Of a stretch of 64,000 nt of DNA, positions 30,226 through 44,229 are shown in pieces. Source of the DNA: Toxoplasma gondii ME49 (lineage: Eukaryota > Apicomplexa > Conoidasida > Eucoccidiorida > Sarcocystidae); the NCBI RefSeq assembly GCF_000006565.2, contig NC_031479.1, positions 1,364,001 through 1,428,000 of the forward strand, given 5' to 3'. Numbering within the stretch: position 1 is the first letter of the stretch; every line of letters begins with the position of its first letter. The position numbers and the translations under genes are program-made. The notes under the pieces were generated by a model. The model had not been told where the DNA came from and searched no databases. It saw nothing but the letters and a program-made list of their open reading frames with translations.

Positions 30226-33200
30226 TCACACTTCCCGCGGCCCCACTCTAAGGGACTCGCAGGCACTGTCTTGCAGACCTTCCAGAGGCCGACAACATTC
30301 CGAGATCAGCTGCCGTCTTTGTGACTCAGTCAGCGGAGGCACAGCTCCGTAGCCTCCGTAATCGAGAATCACTCTCTCAAGGATCACGAGTTTCTTCTCC
30401 GTGTCGATCGCCTTCCACTGCTGCACATTCTCAGCGAAGTTCGGCAGCAGCTCGGTGCTGAAAAAAGACGTGGAAAAAAACATAACTCGCTGGTGACACT
30501 TTCAAACCCTCACAAACTTTGAGGAAATGCCCAGACGCATGCGGTGAGAGCTTGACGGGACCATCTACAATTTGACGAAAAAAGTACCGCAGCGATACGC
30601 AGACAGCCACAAAGAGTTACAGAGCGACGCTGGATGGAAAAAGTGAGCATGGGGGGCAGAAAGAACTCTGGAGACACAACGGAATAGTGGACAAGAAGGC
30701 ACTGAGGAAAAGGGAGAAACCCGTAGAACAAACGAACCGAAGTGCACAGCAGAAAAGACAGAATCGACGTCGGCCGATCACCAAGGGAGCAGCAGTTTAG
30801 AGAAAACTGTTGACTCCACCGCGACACCGGAGACGGAAACATGCACCACAAAAACAAGCTGTGCACAAGCAGAAAGAGAAAAAACAAATTCCGACATGTG
30901 CACACATCCACATCCCCCGACTGCGGTTCGCACGTAGTATCGAAGCGAATGATGAAGATCGCCCCTCTGTATCGATCCTTCCTTCAACATCCATGTCCCT
31001 ATCTGTTCCCCTACCAGTTTAATATTTCCTTATTGTTCTACATCTAAATCTCCTTCCTATGTCTATCTAGGTAAATCTATTTGTTGTTCGTGACCTACGT
31101 ACCTAAGGAGTTGCTTCGTGCCCCCCGCTTTCGACGTCAGTACCTTCTATCTCTGCCTGTCCTTCAATGTCTTTTCGCCGTCCAGTCTTTTATCTGTCTA
31201 CTTAAATTATCTGTACGCTAAGCACTGTCAGGGAAGTTAGCGCAGGGAATCGGCATCCATGAAATTCCTCACGGAAAGCTATCGAGTGGATCAGACAGAC
31301 GCAAAGAGTTGAGACAGCGTACCTGATAATCGGACATGTTCCGAGCGGTAGCACCAAAGCTTCGATGGCTTCCAGTTCGCGGAGCAAAGGCTCCACAACG
31401 AAATTGAGGAAAGCAACTTGACTCTTCCCCATCTCGAAATGTTTTTCTCTGTCGCACAGCGGCGACACTGGAAGCCCCAGACGAACTTCTGCGTCTCCCT
31501 GTAGATACAACACCGAGATTCCAAGAAAAGGTGAGTCTCTGACAAGGGAACCAAGCAGCCTGCGCGCGTCCCGTCGACCTCCGAGAAGCAGACACGACAT
31601 AAACAAGCGCACATGTCATTATTTATTGAGAATCAAACATATCTATTTTCGATTGTGCCTGCCACCTTAGAAAGCACGGAACGCAAGCATCAAATCGCTC
31701 GAATACAAACACACACGTCGCTCCTTGAGTCGCTCTCTGTCTTAGTGCACATATCTCTATGTATAGGCTTATATGTATACGTGAAAAGACTCATGCATAC
31801 CCACACAGATATGTTCTTGACTGTCTCTCTGCCTGTATCTGCATTTCGTTAGACACATGCAGCTGCAACAGGTCGTGAGGCCTCGATTCATCAGTAAATT
31901 TTTTGCATGCGTAGTATGCTAGTTCTGAAGCCTGGATCATATCTCTTTTTCTCCCTCGGTTCTTCTGAAGCTGTCTGTTGACTTTCAAAACATTCTGTAA
32001 CTGCTTCCCGAATTTTTATCCAGCTGTCTTTCTTGTACTTTCAAGAAGTGACGGGGAAGCCGAATTTCCCTGATTTTCAAAACATACCTGTGCGTAGAAC
32101 TCTGCATTGACTTTGCAACTCCAGAAGAAGTGGGCGTCCCAAGCGACGGTTGCGTGGCTGATGTCGGCGATTTTGAAAATCATTTTTCTAACGAGCCAGT
32201 CGTCTTCTTCTTTCTTCAAGAAGTTGAATTCAGGGCTGTTTCGTCGCAGCTGCAAGGCAGAAAAAACATCGCCATTCGATTTGGTGTTCTTTTTGTGTGC
32301 TGTCGGACCGGTTCTGTCTCTTATCACAGTAGGATTTTGTTCATTGTTTTCCGAGCACAGAGTGCCTCAGATCACCCTGGCGGCCTTGGCTGAACTGACA
32401 CCCGGAGGCCAGCTGGTTCGATTCGAGGCAAGCATGCTGTCTCAGAGAGGACTGCTGCCAGTGGCAGTGAGTCCGTCTCGCGACGCCACTGAAAGGAGAG
32501 AAATCCGTTTATCGCGCCTTTTCGCGCCTCTCTCCGGCTGTGTCTTTCTTCTTCAGTGCCGGCCCCTGAAGCTTCTTTCAACTCGCACTCTGCAGTTCGA
32601 CATTTGCAGAAAAGAGCGACTTGTGGACTCTCTGCTTTAAGAGACCTACTCGGAAGCGAGAAATTGTCTCAAAGTGTTGCTTGATGTCCGTCGCGAGAAT
32701 GAGGGTGATGATGTTCTGCCGAGCAATACGGAAAGTCTGTGTGCAAGGCAACAGGACATGGGATGAGACAGCACACGCAGCGTGAAAAAGTGACCCGGCG
32801 ACACGATGGGGCCTCGGAGACACGAGAGCCCGCGATGAAGTTGATATCCTTCACGAAAACAGGGACAAGAACTCTAAACATTGCCTGGTCTTGAATTGAG
32901 TGCGTGTGTCAGTCCAGAAAACGTTTTTTCTAATTCGCGAGAAAAAGTCTTTAAGCTTCGGCCCGCGCCTTGCCCAGGTGACGAAGCGCGGACACCGCTC
33001 AGTTTCTTTCACCTATCTTAACGGTGTAAGAATCGATGATTCTTTAGAAAAAACGAAAGGCCTTCTTGCCGTTCAAAGTCCTTTCAGCTTCCATAAAAGC
33101 ATACAGTCGCGGCTACAAACACACTTCACACCATGAACCCAAACCTGGTATACACTTCTGTATCAGCACGCATATACATATAAACTAATACACGCATACA

Positions 33201-35217
33201 TATACATATTAATGCATATACATGTATCTATCTGTCTATCTGTCTGTCTATTTTGAGATATGAGGATGGGTGCCACCTAGAGTTTTCTAGACACGTGGTG
33301 GCAGTGGAAAAGCCTCCTTGTCTTGTGAATTCTTTTTTCTTCAAAAGCTGCCTCTCTGCTTGACTCGCTTGTCCGATTATAGACCGGAAGGAGTTAAACG
33401 TTTTTCTCACAGGCCATTCTAGCACGCCTGCTGAGAAATGCGGGATGCTGCTGTCTCTGCAGGTCTAAAAGATCATCACTCGTTCCTCCGTCTTCTCCTC
33501 TTTCTTCTCTCTCCCCTTCACGCCACAAGAAAAACACACGAAAAAGAATGTGCTCTCCATAGCTTTCCGAATTTCCGCTCTCTCTCATGCTTACTTCTTG
33601 AGGAAGCCCCGAGAAAACATTCGAGTCCGGACTGAAGCGCAAGACGAGCAAAAGGCGAAAGAACAGAAGTCCAAAATGAGGGAGAAGTCCGAAAGCGAGA
33701 AAAAATGGAAAGAGGAATAACTGTCACCGAGAGAAAGGAGAACCCTGGAGTTTTCAAGATTTGCAGAGCTGTAAACAATGCAAGAGAGACATCTCTCTCC
33801 TCATCTGCCGCGCTCTACCGAAACGGCATTACGCTCCAGTGCTTGTCACTGTCGTGTTCAGAGGCGTAGACCGTCAAATGTCTCCGTTTCCTCGACAGGG
33901 ACGTCTGTTTCACCTTGGACTGTGTGAAACGCAATAAACCTGTAGATGACTTTTTCTCTGTTCAGGAGGACGGCCTTTTCATGGCCAGGTTTTCGAAAGA
34001 AGCGCACTGTCTTGTCCACCTAGACTCGAACTCCCGTTGCAACACGAGCTCGAGAAACTCAGAACAGTACACACATTCAAGACAAGTTCCCTATGATCTT
34101 CTTTGCATGCACCTATCACAGCGCCCAGTTGAGGGTCGGTGACAAGCCACAGAATTTGAAAAAGATGTTTTCTTCTGCAAGAGAGACAGAACCAACAGAT
34201 GAGAATGGGTGGGGTGGCTGCGAACGCGTCTCACATCTCGCTCAAGATTCTGAAGAGAAGAGCACTGTGGAAGTTTTCGAGGGTCGATACATCGTTGTAG
34301 ACGATCGAGAGGGGATGGAGGAGATTCTGAAGAAACAAATTCGTCCGCGCTGGATGTCCTACGTCGTGTGCCGCCGCAGCGACGAGGGTGCACAGATTGG
34401 CGAAGGCGGAGCTGAAGAGACAGCAGAACATGAGCGAGAAAACACACGGAAGATCTGAGTCGTGCACGAACTGGAGAACTATCGCTTCGGTACGCGAACG
34501 CGAAACTCGCGGAGTACACACGCGTCGAACGAGACATGCGCATGCTTGCAGAGGCAACGGATTGCTCGTGAAAGCACCCCAGAAGGCATATGGAACATAC
34601 CCCCCTTTCCTGGAACAAAGACGTTGGCGTCTACACACAAAAAGCCTCGGTTCAGACTGTCGAGCAACTCACAAGAATGAACCCTGTGTGAAGTTCCCGA
34701 GAAAGGAAGGAGAGGCGCAGATGCCGCGCAGCGGAAACACAAAAAGATCTCGGTGAACGGCAGGTGCACATGCGCTTGGAGCATCTGCCTTTTTCCACGA
34801 CGCGACTGTGTGTGAACGCGAATTTTGCACATCGATGAAATGAAGTCATCAAGGCCCTCTATATCTTCAACGAGAATTCCTCTTTGCCAACATTCCTCAA
34901 CTTGGTCTCAGCCAAAGTCGGTTGTTTCCAAACATCGCCAGAACATCGTTGCCTTAAACCACTCACCGCTGAGGAATGAGGCACCGCATCAGACAGGCCG
35001 CAGTGTGAACTACTTCTGCTGCATGCACTTGGCTGTGGTACGGATTCTGCAAGTACCGAGCCTACAAGACAACTCACACTTCAGAAGGCGCAAAATAGGA
35101 TTCGAGACACCTCAACGCTTCATGCTTTGCAGAGGATCTTCCCAGAAAAACTCCAGGACTCGAGTCCCCACCAGCACACCCATATATTCTGACATACGGA
35201 CAAAAACACACACATGC

Positions 35218-35252
<35 letters not shown>

Positions 35253-38200
35253 CTTCGTAACAATATTTACGCCTGCATAATATATAAGTCTCTACACTTG
35301 CATATAGGACATGAAAGTCTCTCTCTCTATTGACAGTTACTATATAGAAGCAGAATATCTCCATAAACTATGTGAAGCGTGTATAATACGCATATGCTCT
35401 ATGAAATGTTCCACACGACCTGAATATAAACATGTAAATACATGACTTTGTGTTTTGTCTGATCTTGTCCAACTCTTTGAATGCACACCGACGGGCCAGG
35501 GCTCCGGAAGACGCCTAGTTTCGTCAGCTTACTTGCAGATTCTGGAGAAGAACGATGACTTCTTGATCGGTGCAGCAGTGAAGAGAATCGATTTCAGGGA
35601 GTAGGAGAACGAGACCGACTTCGACGAGGGGGTTAGGAGAGAGCGCAGCGAAGCTGAGCATGTCGAAATCCCAGACTTGGCCGATGGCCATTTGCGCCTC
35701 TGAACTTGGCAAGAAACTGCTTCTCGTACACGGGGGGCCGATGCGACAGGAGGCCTACAGAAACAGACGAGAAAAGACTTCTTTCCGTTCTACAGCGAAC
35801 CAAAGAAAGGCACAAAACTCCCAGGCATGCACACCACAAAAGCCACAGCATCGCGCACCAGCCTGGGAGAGACTCCAAAGACGAGGCAGAAGCAGAGAGA
35901 AGAGCGACTTGGGACAGAAATAGCAAACACAGGAAGCAAACTGTGCGAGGTAGGTGATGAAAAGTCTCGTCTCCCCCAGACGTTGCGAGGAATCACCGAA
36001 CTAGACAAGGCGAGAGATTTGCGGCCAGAGACTGTCCACGGTTCGCCAACACAAACGAGATTGGAGACCTGGGGTAGAACACTTTGAAACTCTCACCTGG
36101 CGTTTTTCTTCGAATGCATTCCGTCACACCCTTTCAAAAACCTTCGTTGCACAACCCCAGTTGTTCTCTCTCTCGTTTCTGCGAGGTTCCAACTTCCTGC
36201 AGATCTCTCTCGCCTGCATGTCGACTTACGTCCTTGAGAGGGGCGCAGTTCAGACCGAGGAGGTCGCGCTCCTCGAATGCGTGGTCAGTCGTGACGGAGT
36301 TCTCCGTTTCTTGATTTTCATGGCCGCCTAGAGACGGACAGCTCGCCGACCCGCGTCGCCTTTTGTCGTCGAACGCGAAGGTGCCTAGCGCCCACTCTTC
36401 CTTGCTTTCCTCTCTCTCGTCGCGCTCTTCCTCTCGCTTCCCCCTACTCAGCATCGAGTCCGCTATCTCCTTTTGGTTCAGACTGCACGCGACTTTGAGT
36501 TTGCCACTTGATTCCGAGACCTGCTTCCCCAGCTCAAGGCCTTTGCTGCCGGCGTTGCCTCTTAGGCGCCCCAAAAGCACAGACTTCCCACTGGACTTTG
36601 CCCCCCTCCGAAGGCTCCAGCGCGCACTGCGACCCGCTAACGGCGTCTCCCTTGCATGCTGAAAGACGCCTTCGCCCCCGAGAGGAGACAGCGAGTAGAA
36701 GGGTGAAGCGTCGATGCCTACCTCCGCGAGACTCGGCGCAAACGCTCTGCCGGGGACATTCACCGCGGGAAACGTCGAGCGCCGGTGGTGGAGAGACCCA
36801 CAGGGCCTCGCGTTGTAAAGACTTGCAGGCGGGTGGAACGAGGGTCGCCGCGACCGTCGGCCGAAGCACCTAAGGCCCAGGCAGCCGACTTTTTGGCGAC
36901 TCGCGCCCCTCGCAGCGACAGACTTCAACGGCTTCTTGGAGTCGCCTGAAGCCCAATTTGCGCTGGGGACTACAAGCATGGAAGACGGCTCTGAACCGGA
37001 CTGTGGTGCCCAGACCGTGTCGAGGGCCTTGCCGGACTTCTGGCGGTCCTCTTGAACGCTCTCTGCGTTGTCAGAGCTGCCATCGAAACCCTCCAAGCAG
37101 GCGCGCTGGCCAGAACAAGGCGACGCTCCTTCTCCTTCTGGCTGGTGGCACGAGCATGCGTCCCCATGATGGGATTCTGCACACCCGGCGCTGGGACTGT
37201 GCGGAGCTGAACTCCCCGCTTTGCGTTTCCGCAAGCATGCACTCAACGTATCAACCTTCACCTGGACCTTTCGGTACGAGTTTTGGCCCACAGCGTTCTC
37301 CCGGTAGCAGTTGTCCGCAGCGAGTTTGTCTGTCGGCCCAGACACGACCTCTGAGGTCGACGAGGCGGCCGCGACGCAACTCCTTCTCGAGTTCTTGGCT
37401 CTTCGCTTGCTCTCTCGGGACGGGTCTGAAGGGGAGAGCTTGCCCTCCATTCGGTTTTCGTCGCGCCTCTTCAGCTCCGCGGCCGCCTCCTCCTCCTCCC
37501 CGGGAGCCTCCGCTATCGAGGGAGAAGGACCGCAATGCAGCGAGCAGGAGGACGCGGCAGAGCCCCGAAGAAACGCGCGCGCCGGCGACGAGGCTGGCCA
37601 CGCAGTCTTTTTCGCCCCTCTGTCACTTGTGTGTCTCTGGTACCGGCGCCGAAAGACTGGCGAGATGAGGGACGGTGTCTGTGTACGCACAGGGTCTGTG
37701 TGCTGCCGCAGCGGCGGCTGATGAATCGCATTGAGGCCTGGCAAAACTCCAAAGGCGGACGGAAGCGAGGGAGCGAAACACTTTGGGCTCTTCGACTGTC
37801 CGTAGAACCGCGGCCCCTCCAGAGAAGTCGAGGGAGACAGTGCCGGCGTCGGCACACCCACAGAGCCGCCACCGCCGCCCGCCCAACTCAGCGTCGCCTG
37901 ACGACTCATGTTCGTCCCGTACAACTCGAGGAGCTCTTGACCTGTCGTCTGCGAGAGACAGCAGAGAGCAGAGGAGGAACAGAAGTCGAAAAACGGGAGC
38001 CAGATGATTCCTCAAAATCGACCGACGCAAAGTCATTGCTCGGTCCACATGCGCAGTTCACCTGTTCGGGCAAAACTGCGATTCGGCTCATATTCGGACA
38101 CAGCTCGGCTCAGGAGGTGTGGATTCAGAGGTTTTTTTGAGCGATGCTCTGAGGCGGCTCTGAGCAGTCCGCGGCGGTATCTGTGAAGACGCAGCAACGC

Positions 38201-41200
38201 GTGTGTGTCCACCTTCGTGCTTCGTTTTTTCCGGAGGACGAGCGACGCGCCCGCTTTTGCCTTTGGTGCTTTCCCTCCTTCATTTTCAAAGTTTGCGTAG
38301 AATCCTACCGTTTCCAACATGAAGGGCGTGTGTCGCACGGAGTACAAATCGTCGGTGCCTCGCAAGACATCCTGAAGCCTGCAGAAGTACCACCACAGCC
38401 GAGAGAGATGGAAGGAAGCGAGACCGGAGACCGACAGAAGCGGCAGCTCTTGAGCAAGCCAGGGAAGCTTTTGCCACCCAAATAGATTTCACTTTCCTAT
38501 TACTCGGAAGAAGATGCTGGTGCGCGGGGGCCATCTCTCAGGATCCCCATTACCTCCTGTCTCAAGTTCCCTCTCTGATACCTTGACTTTCTAGGGAACT
38601 GAAAACCCAAAAACCTTTTTCAAGAACTTGAGAGAGAAAAGGGAATCCGCACACCATGAAACAGCAAAGTCTTCGTTGCAGCCGCAGTAACAGCTGTGTT
38701 CAACAAGCTGCCTTCGTCGCACAAGTCAAACTCCGCATCGATTGCAAGGCCTCGACATAGCACTTTAGTGACGAGACTGGATGCGCGCAGGGCAGGTTCG
38801 TCGGAAGCCGTAACTCTGCACTCTTTGATCCAGCAAGTTACGACTGGGTTCGATATACTTTGTCTCAACCGCCGACCTACAGTTGTGAGGTCGTTCTCTT
38901 TTTTTCTGTCGTTGATAGACATCCAGCGTTGTTTGTCAAAGCTCCTTGTGTCTACTTTGCTCACTGCACAGTTGCAGGATCAGACCGGACAACTTCACAA
39001 GTGGTACTCAACAGAAGACGCAGGAGGAAACAGCAAAACGCCCTGGACATTTCTCCGTACATCCACAGAGGTGCATGCGCACAACACAAACGCATGTTTG
39101 AAGAAAGGTCAAGGCGCCCGTCTAGACTAACGGAGCGGCGCAGGACTTCAGGAAACTCACTTGGTCAAGAGAAGCGCCAGTTCCTGCACATTCGCTCTGC
39201 CCTCTGCATCAACTGGAGGAACGAAGTCTCGGGCGGCGGCCATGCATGTGCCTTCGAGCTGCAAAAAAGAGTTGCATGTACGAGGAGGTTGTTCTCAAGG
39301 CCGTGATCCAGCGACATGTTTCATCTCCAGTCAAAACACTACACAGAGTCCCTGCCTCGTGCTTCTGCTTCTCTGCTTCTGCGGCGCGAAGGAAATTTTC
39401 TCAGTGACCATGACGGTAAAGTCACTTCAGCGTTTACTAGAAGCGCCAGGCGACAGTGTCTTTCGCTTCCTTTGTCCCGATTTCTCGAGAAAAACACAGA
39501 CCAACGAACCTGCTTGACGACGGCTTCCATACACTTTGCTGTATGCTGCAGCTCCTCGACGGCTGTGCATCCGCCATGTCTCTGGGATCGACGCAAGCTG
39601 TTCTTCAGGTTTTCAATTTCTTTTCTGGGGGCCTGCCAGCGAACGCGCACAACCACCGCAGCGTCTAGTCTCGCCTCAGATCCACGCGCGCCACCCGACT
39701 GCCCTAGACTCTTGAATTCCAACAAAAAAAGAGACGCTGCAGAGCGACCCAGCAGTTCAACTCAAAGTACACCAGAACAGAAGAAAACTCAGAGCCCCTT
39801 GCGTCCCCGTGGTCAGTTCTCGCCGAAAATACGGTCACTCGAGAGTTTAGAAACAAAGCGAAACGTAGTGCTTTCTAAACGTATTCTGCAGCGGTGGCGT
39901 ACAGCAAGGGCACAGTGCTTGCTTGTCTGTCATTACTGAAGTCCTACACCCTGTAGCCTTGCCTCTCGAAATTGACAAAAGAAAGGGGGACTCACCACCC
40001 GAGAGTAGAAGGCGACGCGCTGCGAGCACTCGGAGGAGTATCGGACGATGAAGCCAACGAGCCAGACAGTGATGGAGACAAAGTAGTAGACGACTCTGCG
40101 AAAAACAGAACAAAGACCGTGGACTTCACGGTTTTCTTCAACTTAGGAAAGATCTTCATTCTCTTCGTTTCCTGTTGCTCAGGAGGCCGAAAGAAGAAAA
40201 AGCCGAGAGATACCCTTTCGCTTCCCTTCTTTCGAAGCCGGCTTTTTCCCTGCACTTCCAAAGCACGCGCTCCTTATACGCAAAAGGCTTTCGAAGTCGC
40301 GCAGAAGGCGAAATGCCAACAGAGAGAGAGAGAAAGGAAAGTATGCTTTCAAAACCTAGGTGGCAAGCAGAACCAGAGAACTGGTGCGGCGCCGTGAGAA
40401 AAATGGTGACCTCCGTTTTGAGTTGTAACAGAAGAAGAAACGAGATGCGTGAGTTCGAGCTTCCCGTTCCTTTCTTCGCGAGCTGCAGATTTTTTTCGAT
40501 TTTCTCTTCGCTTTTCCCGATTTTTCCCCCAGTTTTTTCGATGTTTCTCAATGTCCCTGCTTTCCCCCTTTCCCCCTTCCACTCCTTTCTGCAAACCTTT
40601 TTCCTGTTCCGCCGCCTCCCCCCAAAGCTCTCCTTTTTCTCTCCTCCAAGATGCCGCAGGAGACCTACGTGGTCGACCCGAGAATGAAGGCTGGGGCAAT
40701 GGCGTTGCAAATAACGCACGGGATTGGACAGAGGAAGGGAGCGACCAAGTAGAGAGGCCATGTGTACCGAGTTCTGGAAAAACAGGCACACAGTCTGTTT
40801 CCATGAAGTGGACTCCGTCGAGAGGAAGTTGCATCCCTGAAACGCGCTTTCTTCTCGTCTCTCGCGCACACTCACAGGACACCGTAAGGTCGTACACAGG
40901 CTTGACTCTGTTTGCGGCTCCAGCAAACAGCCGAAGCCCCTCTCAGTCGAGCGCTGCATGAATTGGTAAATATGGAACTCGAGAACGCAGCTTCCACATG
41001 TACGCTGCCCGGACTTCAGATGACGTACGGGAGTCGACCGAGGCCTTTCTTTCTGGAGGTGAAGATCGAAGGAAAATCTAAATTCACAAAGGGGACTGAC
41101 ACGCGGCGCAGCCTGCCCGAGGCACCCAGACGTTAGGTTCGACTGGAGAGGTTGACTTCTTCTGCACCTTTGAACAGGTGGAGGGAAAACGAGAAACGCG

Positions 41201-44200
41201 CGAGAAAGGAACCTGTGTTGTCAGACATGCGCATGGCGTTCCCCGTCCACCTCACTGCATGCAAGTGCGTACCGAGTAGGGATGAGGGAGCCGAGACAAA
41301 CGACGGTGACGAGACTTTCGACCATCGTGAGGAGCATGAGCAGCGAGAGAGAAGCGACGAAGTCCTCTGCGAGAGTGAAGAGCCCCAAATCAACAGGACG
41401 GTCTGCAGAGACGGTTTTGATTGCAGTGACCAGCTTTCGGCGATTGAGAGGTCCGCGCACGAGATGCGTTTCGTACACTTGGTTGATTTGGCTTATTTTG
41501 TCATTGTGCCGCTCAATGAAATCCGTCACATATGCGCAGCAGAAGGCAATCACGAGGATGAAGCCCTGAAAAGAAAAGCGCAAAAACTCGAACAGACTCA
41601 CGCAGGGAAGCTCGAGCAAGACGCGTCGACGAGGCGAACATCTAGCGGAAAGAACGCGAAAAGAAATCGGAAATTTCCCTCGAAGACAAGTCTGACGCGC
41701 GCATGCGGCCTTCAGCATGTCTCCGAAAAAGAGCTGAAGTTGAAAAAGCAGACACGGACACCAGCCCCTTCCCCGCACCGTCACGTGCATCTCAGATCCG
41801 CGCTCGTCATGGGTCTCCTCGAAAAAGTGGAGGCTTGTCTGGAGCAGGGACCGGCTGGAAGTTCAAAAGGAAAACGCCGCAGTCCGCACCGAGTGATTTC
41901 GAGCCGTGGATCTGAATGCCTTCTCCCCGAGAAGAGGAGCCTTTCTGCGTCTCTCTCTCCTCGAGAACCTCGAGTTGCCTCGCACTCTGTCCACTGAGCA
42001 CGCATGGAGCTGCAAACGCACAGAAGACCTCTCCCCTCTGTCTGCGTCTTTCTCTCGACGTACCCAAGTGATTTGCATTGTTGCGAAGGGGATGATCTTC
42101 TGGCTGATCCACCTCAATTTGTTGCGGAGACTGACAGTGATGAGGAGGAGGAACCAGCTGATGAGTTTCGCGATCCAGAGCAGGTGGAAGAGACGACATC
42201 CAATGCCTTCCGCTTGGTGCAGAGACAGCGAGAACGAGGTGCCCATGGACGGCCAGAGGACGACCAAGACGAGGACGAAGACTCCGAAGCATGTGTAGAC
42301 GCGGGAGGAGCAGAGTTCGTTCAGAGTCGCGACGTACTCGCTCTCCAGTTGCTCGTCGCGGAATTTGAGAGGCAGCAGACTGAACGGATGAGACTTCGAG
42401 CCGACGCTCGCGACGCCGCGCAGCCCGCTCGCCTCCGACGAAAACGCAACTGAGGAAAGGACAAGCAGCTGGACAGGGGAGAGCTGGAAAATGCGCCAGC
42501 CACACCACGCAGGCGAACAAGAAAGAACAGGCGAACTCGGGGAAAGGGGGCAGCAGAGGGAAGAAGAGCAGGGAAGAGAAAACAGGCGGCGAGAAAGAGA
42601 CAAAGGGAGAGACGTAAAGAGCAGAGAGAAAGAGAGACAGAGCGAGGGAACTACGAATCGACTAAATCGATGGAAAGAGAGAACCGTCGAGGTGAAGAAG
42701 AGAGAGCAACAGAGACCGGTGAAAAGGGAGAGAGAGGGGAACAACAAAGGAAAACCAGTGGATCGACGAAAACGAGGAAAGAAGAAAAGAAAGGAGGCCG
42801 CCTGAGAGTCGAAGGACGCGCAAGAAGGAAAGGTGAGACCTTTTCCGGGCTCAGGCCCTGTGGACTTCCCGCGCCGCAGTGCCTCCTCGGACCACCAGCA
42901 AACTGACAAAGATTGCATACAGGAGAAGAGTTGAGGAAAACGTTCCTCTGTCTCGCCGTACACCGTTGGACGGACAGACTTCGAGGAAACAGACACACAG
43001 ATCGACCAGATGTCCTCAGTTCATCGAACGAAAAAAACGCGCTGAGAAAGTGTAGAGATCGAGCGAAACGAGAGGCAACTCAAGGGACGCAAGACTCATG
43101 ATCTGCAGGGATTTTCGCGAGAAACTGCAACCCAACAATCCTACAGACACATAAAGTGGTAGACAGACGTCTCCAATATCACCTGGGTTCACGGCGTCTA
43201 GGGAACAGTGTAAGGCTTCAAGGACCACAGAGAACACCAAGTTTCACAGGAAGTCGAGCGACTTCGTTTCTCAGAAATCACAAAAAACATGGGTGTTTGG
43301 CCTTCTCAAGAGACACGCAGATCTACGAAGACCCATGGGGCAGCGAACGTCAGCAGGACGCAAGCTGAGACGCTCTCGAGCAGTGACACCTACACGTAGA
43401 GGAAGGCATTTCTGGAAAGAATGTGGTTTGACGGCGCTTAGCTTTCAAGAGTGATAGTGAGTTCGAGAGACTAGCTCTTTCTTTACTTGTGTGCACGGAG
43501 AGCACGCAGATTAGTCTCGCGCCGAAGCGTTTTGCTGGCGAAGTTGCGCAGAGAGCAGCGAAAAACCTTACTTGACGTTTTCGAGGTTCTTCTCAGCTCC
43601 TTCCGCCTCTCATTTCTGCCTGTGTACAAGTCGAGTTCCGCGCCGAAAGTGGCCACAGCCTTCTCTGCGACGAAAGACCTCGCCCGGGAGGAAGTTTGTC
43701 GGACCCAGCGAGCAGCGCCGCGTCTGCGGGTGCCTGTTGAGCGCCGCTTCACGCGCCCAACCAGCGAAGTTCTCCTCGCGAGCAGGAATCTCGACCTGCG
43801 CTTTTTTCGGGCATCTTTCGCGCACTCAGACGACGTTCGACGCGAACTTGCGTAGTCGTCCACGTCGGAGGCTTCCTCGCTCTCACCCTCGTCGCGCTTC
43901 CAACTTCTCCAGCGTCTCGAGAATGAGCTCGACTGCCTTCGCGGAGCCGAACGCTTCCACGAGAGCCGCGAGATCCAAGTGCCTTCGGGGCTCGTTGCCT
44001 CGCCTCCTTCGCCGAGGGGGAGCACCGCCGACAGGTGAGAAGCAGACTCTCTGCGGCTGTCGCGGTCCTCGCGGCTTTCGACTTCCACGCAAGCATGACG
44101 CGCGCCACCCTCAGGGTCGCGAGGCGGCGGTTGCCTGGCGGCGGCGTTCATTTGCTCGGCCAGGGTACCGAAGGGAACGAAGGCCTCTCCATTTCCCTGG

Positions 44201-44229
44201 GTCTGCATGCAGTTTTCTGGAGTCCCCAT
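30226..44229 (-). CDS. Membrane-anchored cyclic nucleotide phosphodiesterase (16 exons)
   Basis: Class I phosphodiesterase hydrolysing cAMP and/or cGMP. Minus-strand exons, 5' to 3': 44229-43572, 42449-42064, 41565-41256, 40096-39996, 39632-39510, 39258-39161, 38378-38309, 37948-36230, 35754-35533, 35061-34967, 34411-34235, 34174-34120, 32736-32650, 32249-32088, 31498-31323, 30457-30226. They sum to 4671 nt (1556 residues), every phase closing. Order: basic Ser/Arg N-terminus (1-220); about five hydrophobic segments between 270 and 470; a short coiled-coil-like stretch (about 486-526); a 573-residue insertion in one exon (583-1155); catalytic domain (about 1170-1510). Catalytic residues are intact: His1238 and His1242 in NPYHSQVHAAE, His1276-Asp1277 in HDVGHP, Asp1396 in KIADISH and the purine-binding Gln1448. 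Their spacing fits human PDE4. It is likely a membrane protein facing the cytosol. Substrate preference cannot be read from sequence. Start chosen at the first ATG of the basic exon; an earlier exon is possible. Confidence 0.9.
35217..35251. repeat. TA microsatellite in phosphodiesterase intron
   Basis: Run of TA dinucleotides broken once by TG, in the intron between the exons ending at 35533 and starting at 35061 on the minus strand. Confidence 0.9.

Noticed and set aside
34120..34174. Alternative frame of the 55-base phosphodiesterase exon reading ENIFFKF, resembling the NIF motif of animal phosphodiesterases
   Set aside because: It breaks phase at both splice sites, while the frame reading KHLFQIL fits both sites and also aligns to the family.
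36958..37721. Long plus-strand frames opposite the large phosphodiesterase exon
   Set aside because: They are antisense shadows of a 573-codon exon whose phases close with both neighbours.
41271..41272. Alternative GTACGC donor for the third phosphodiesterase exon
   Set aside because: It shifts the following exon out of the frame that encodes a hydrophobic membrane segment; the GTGAGG donor at 41256 keeps it.
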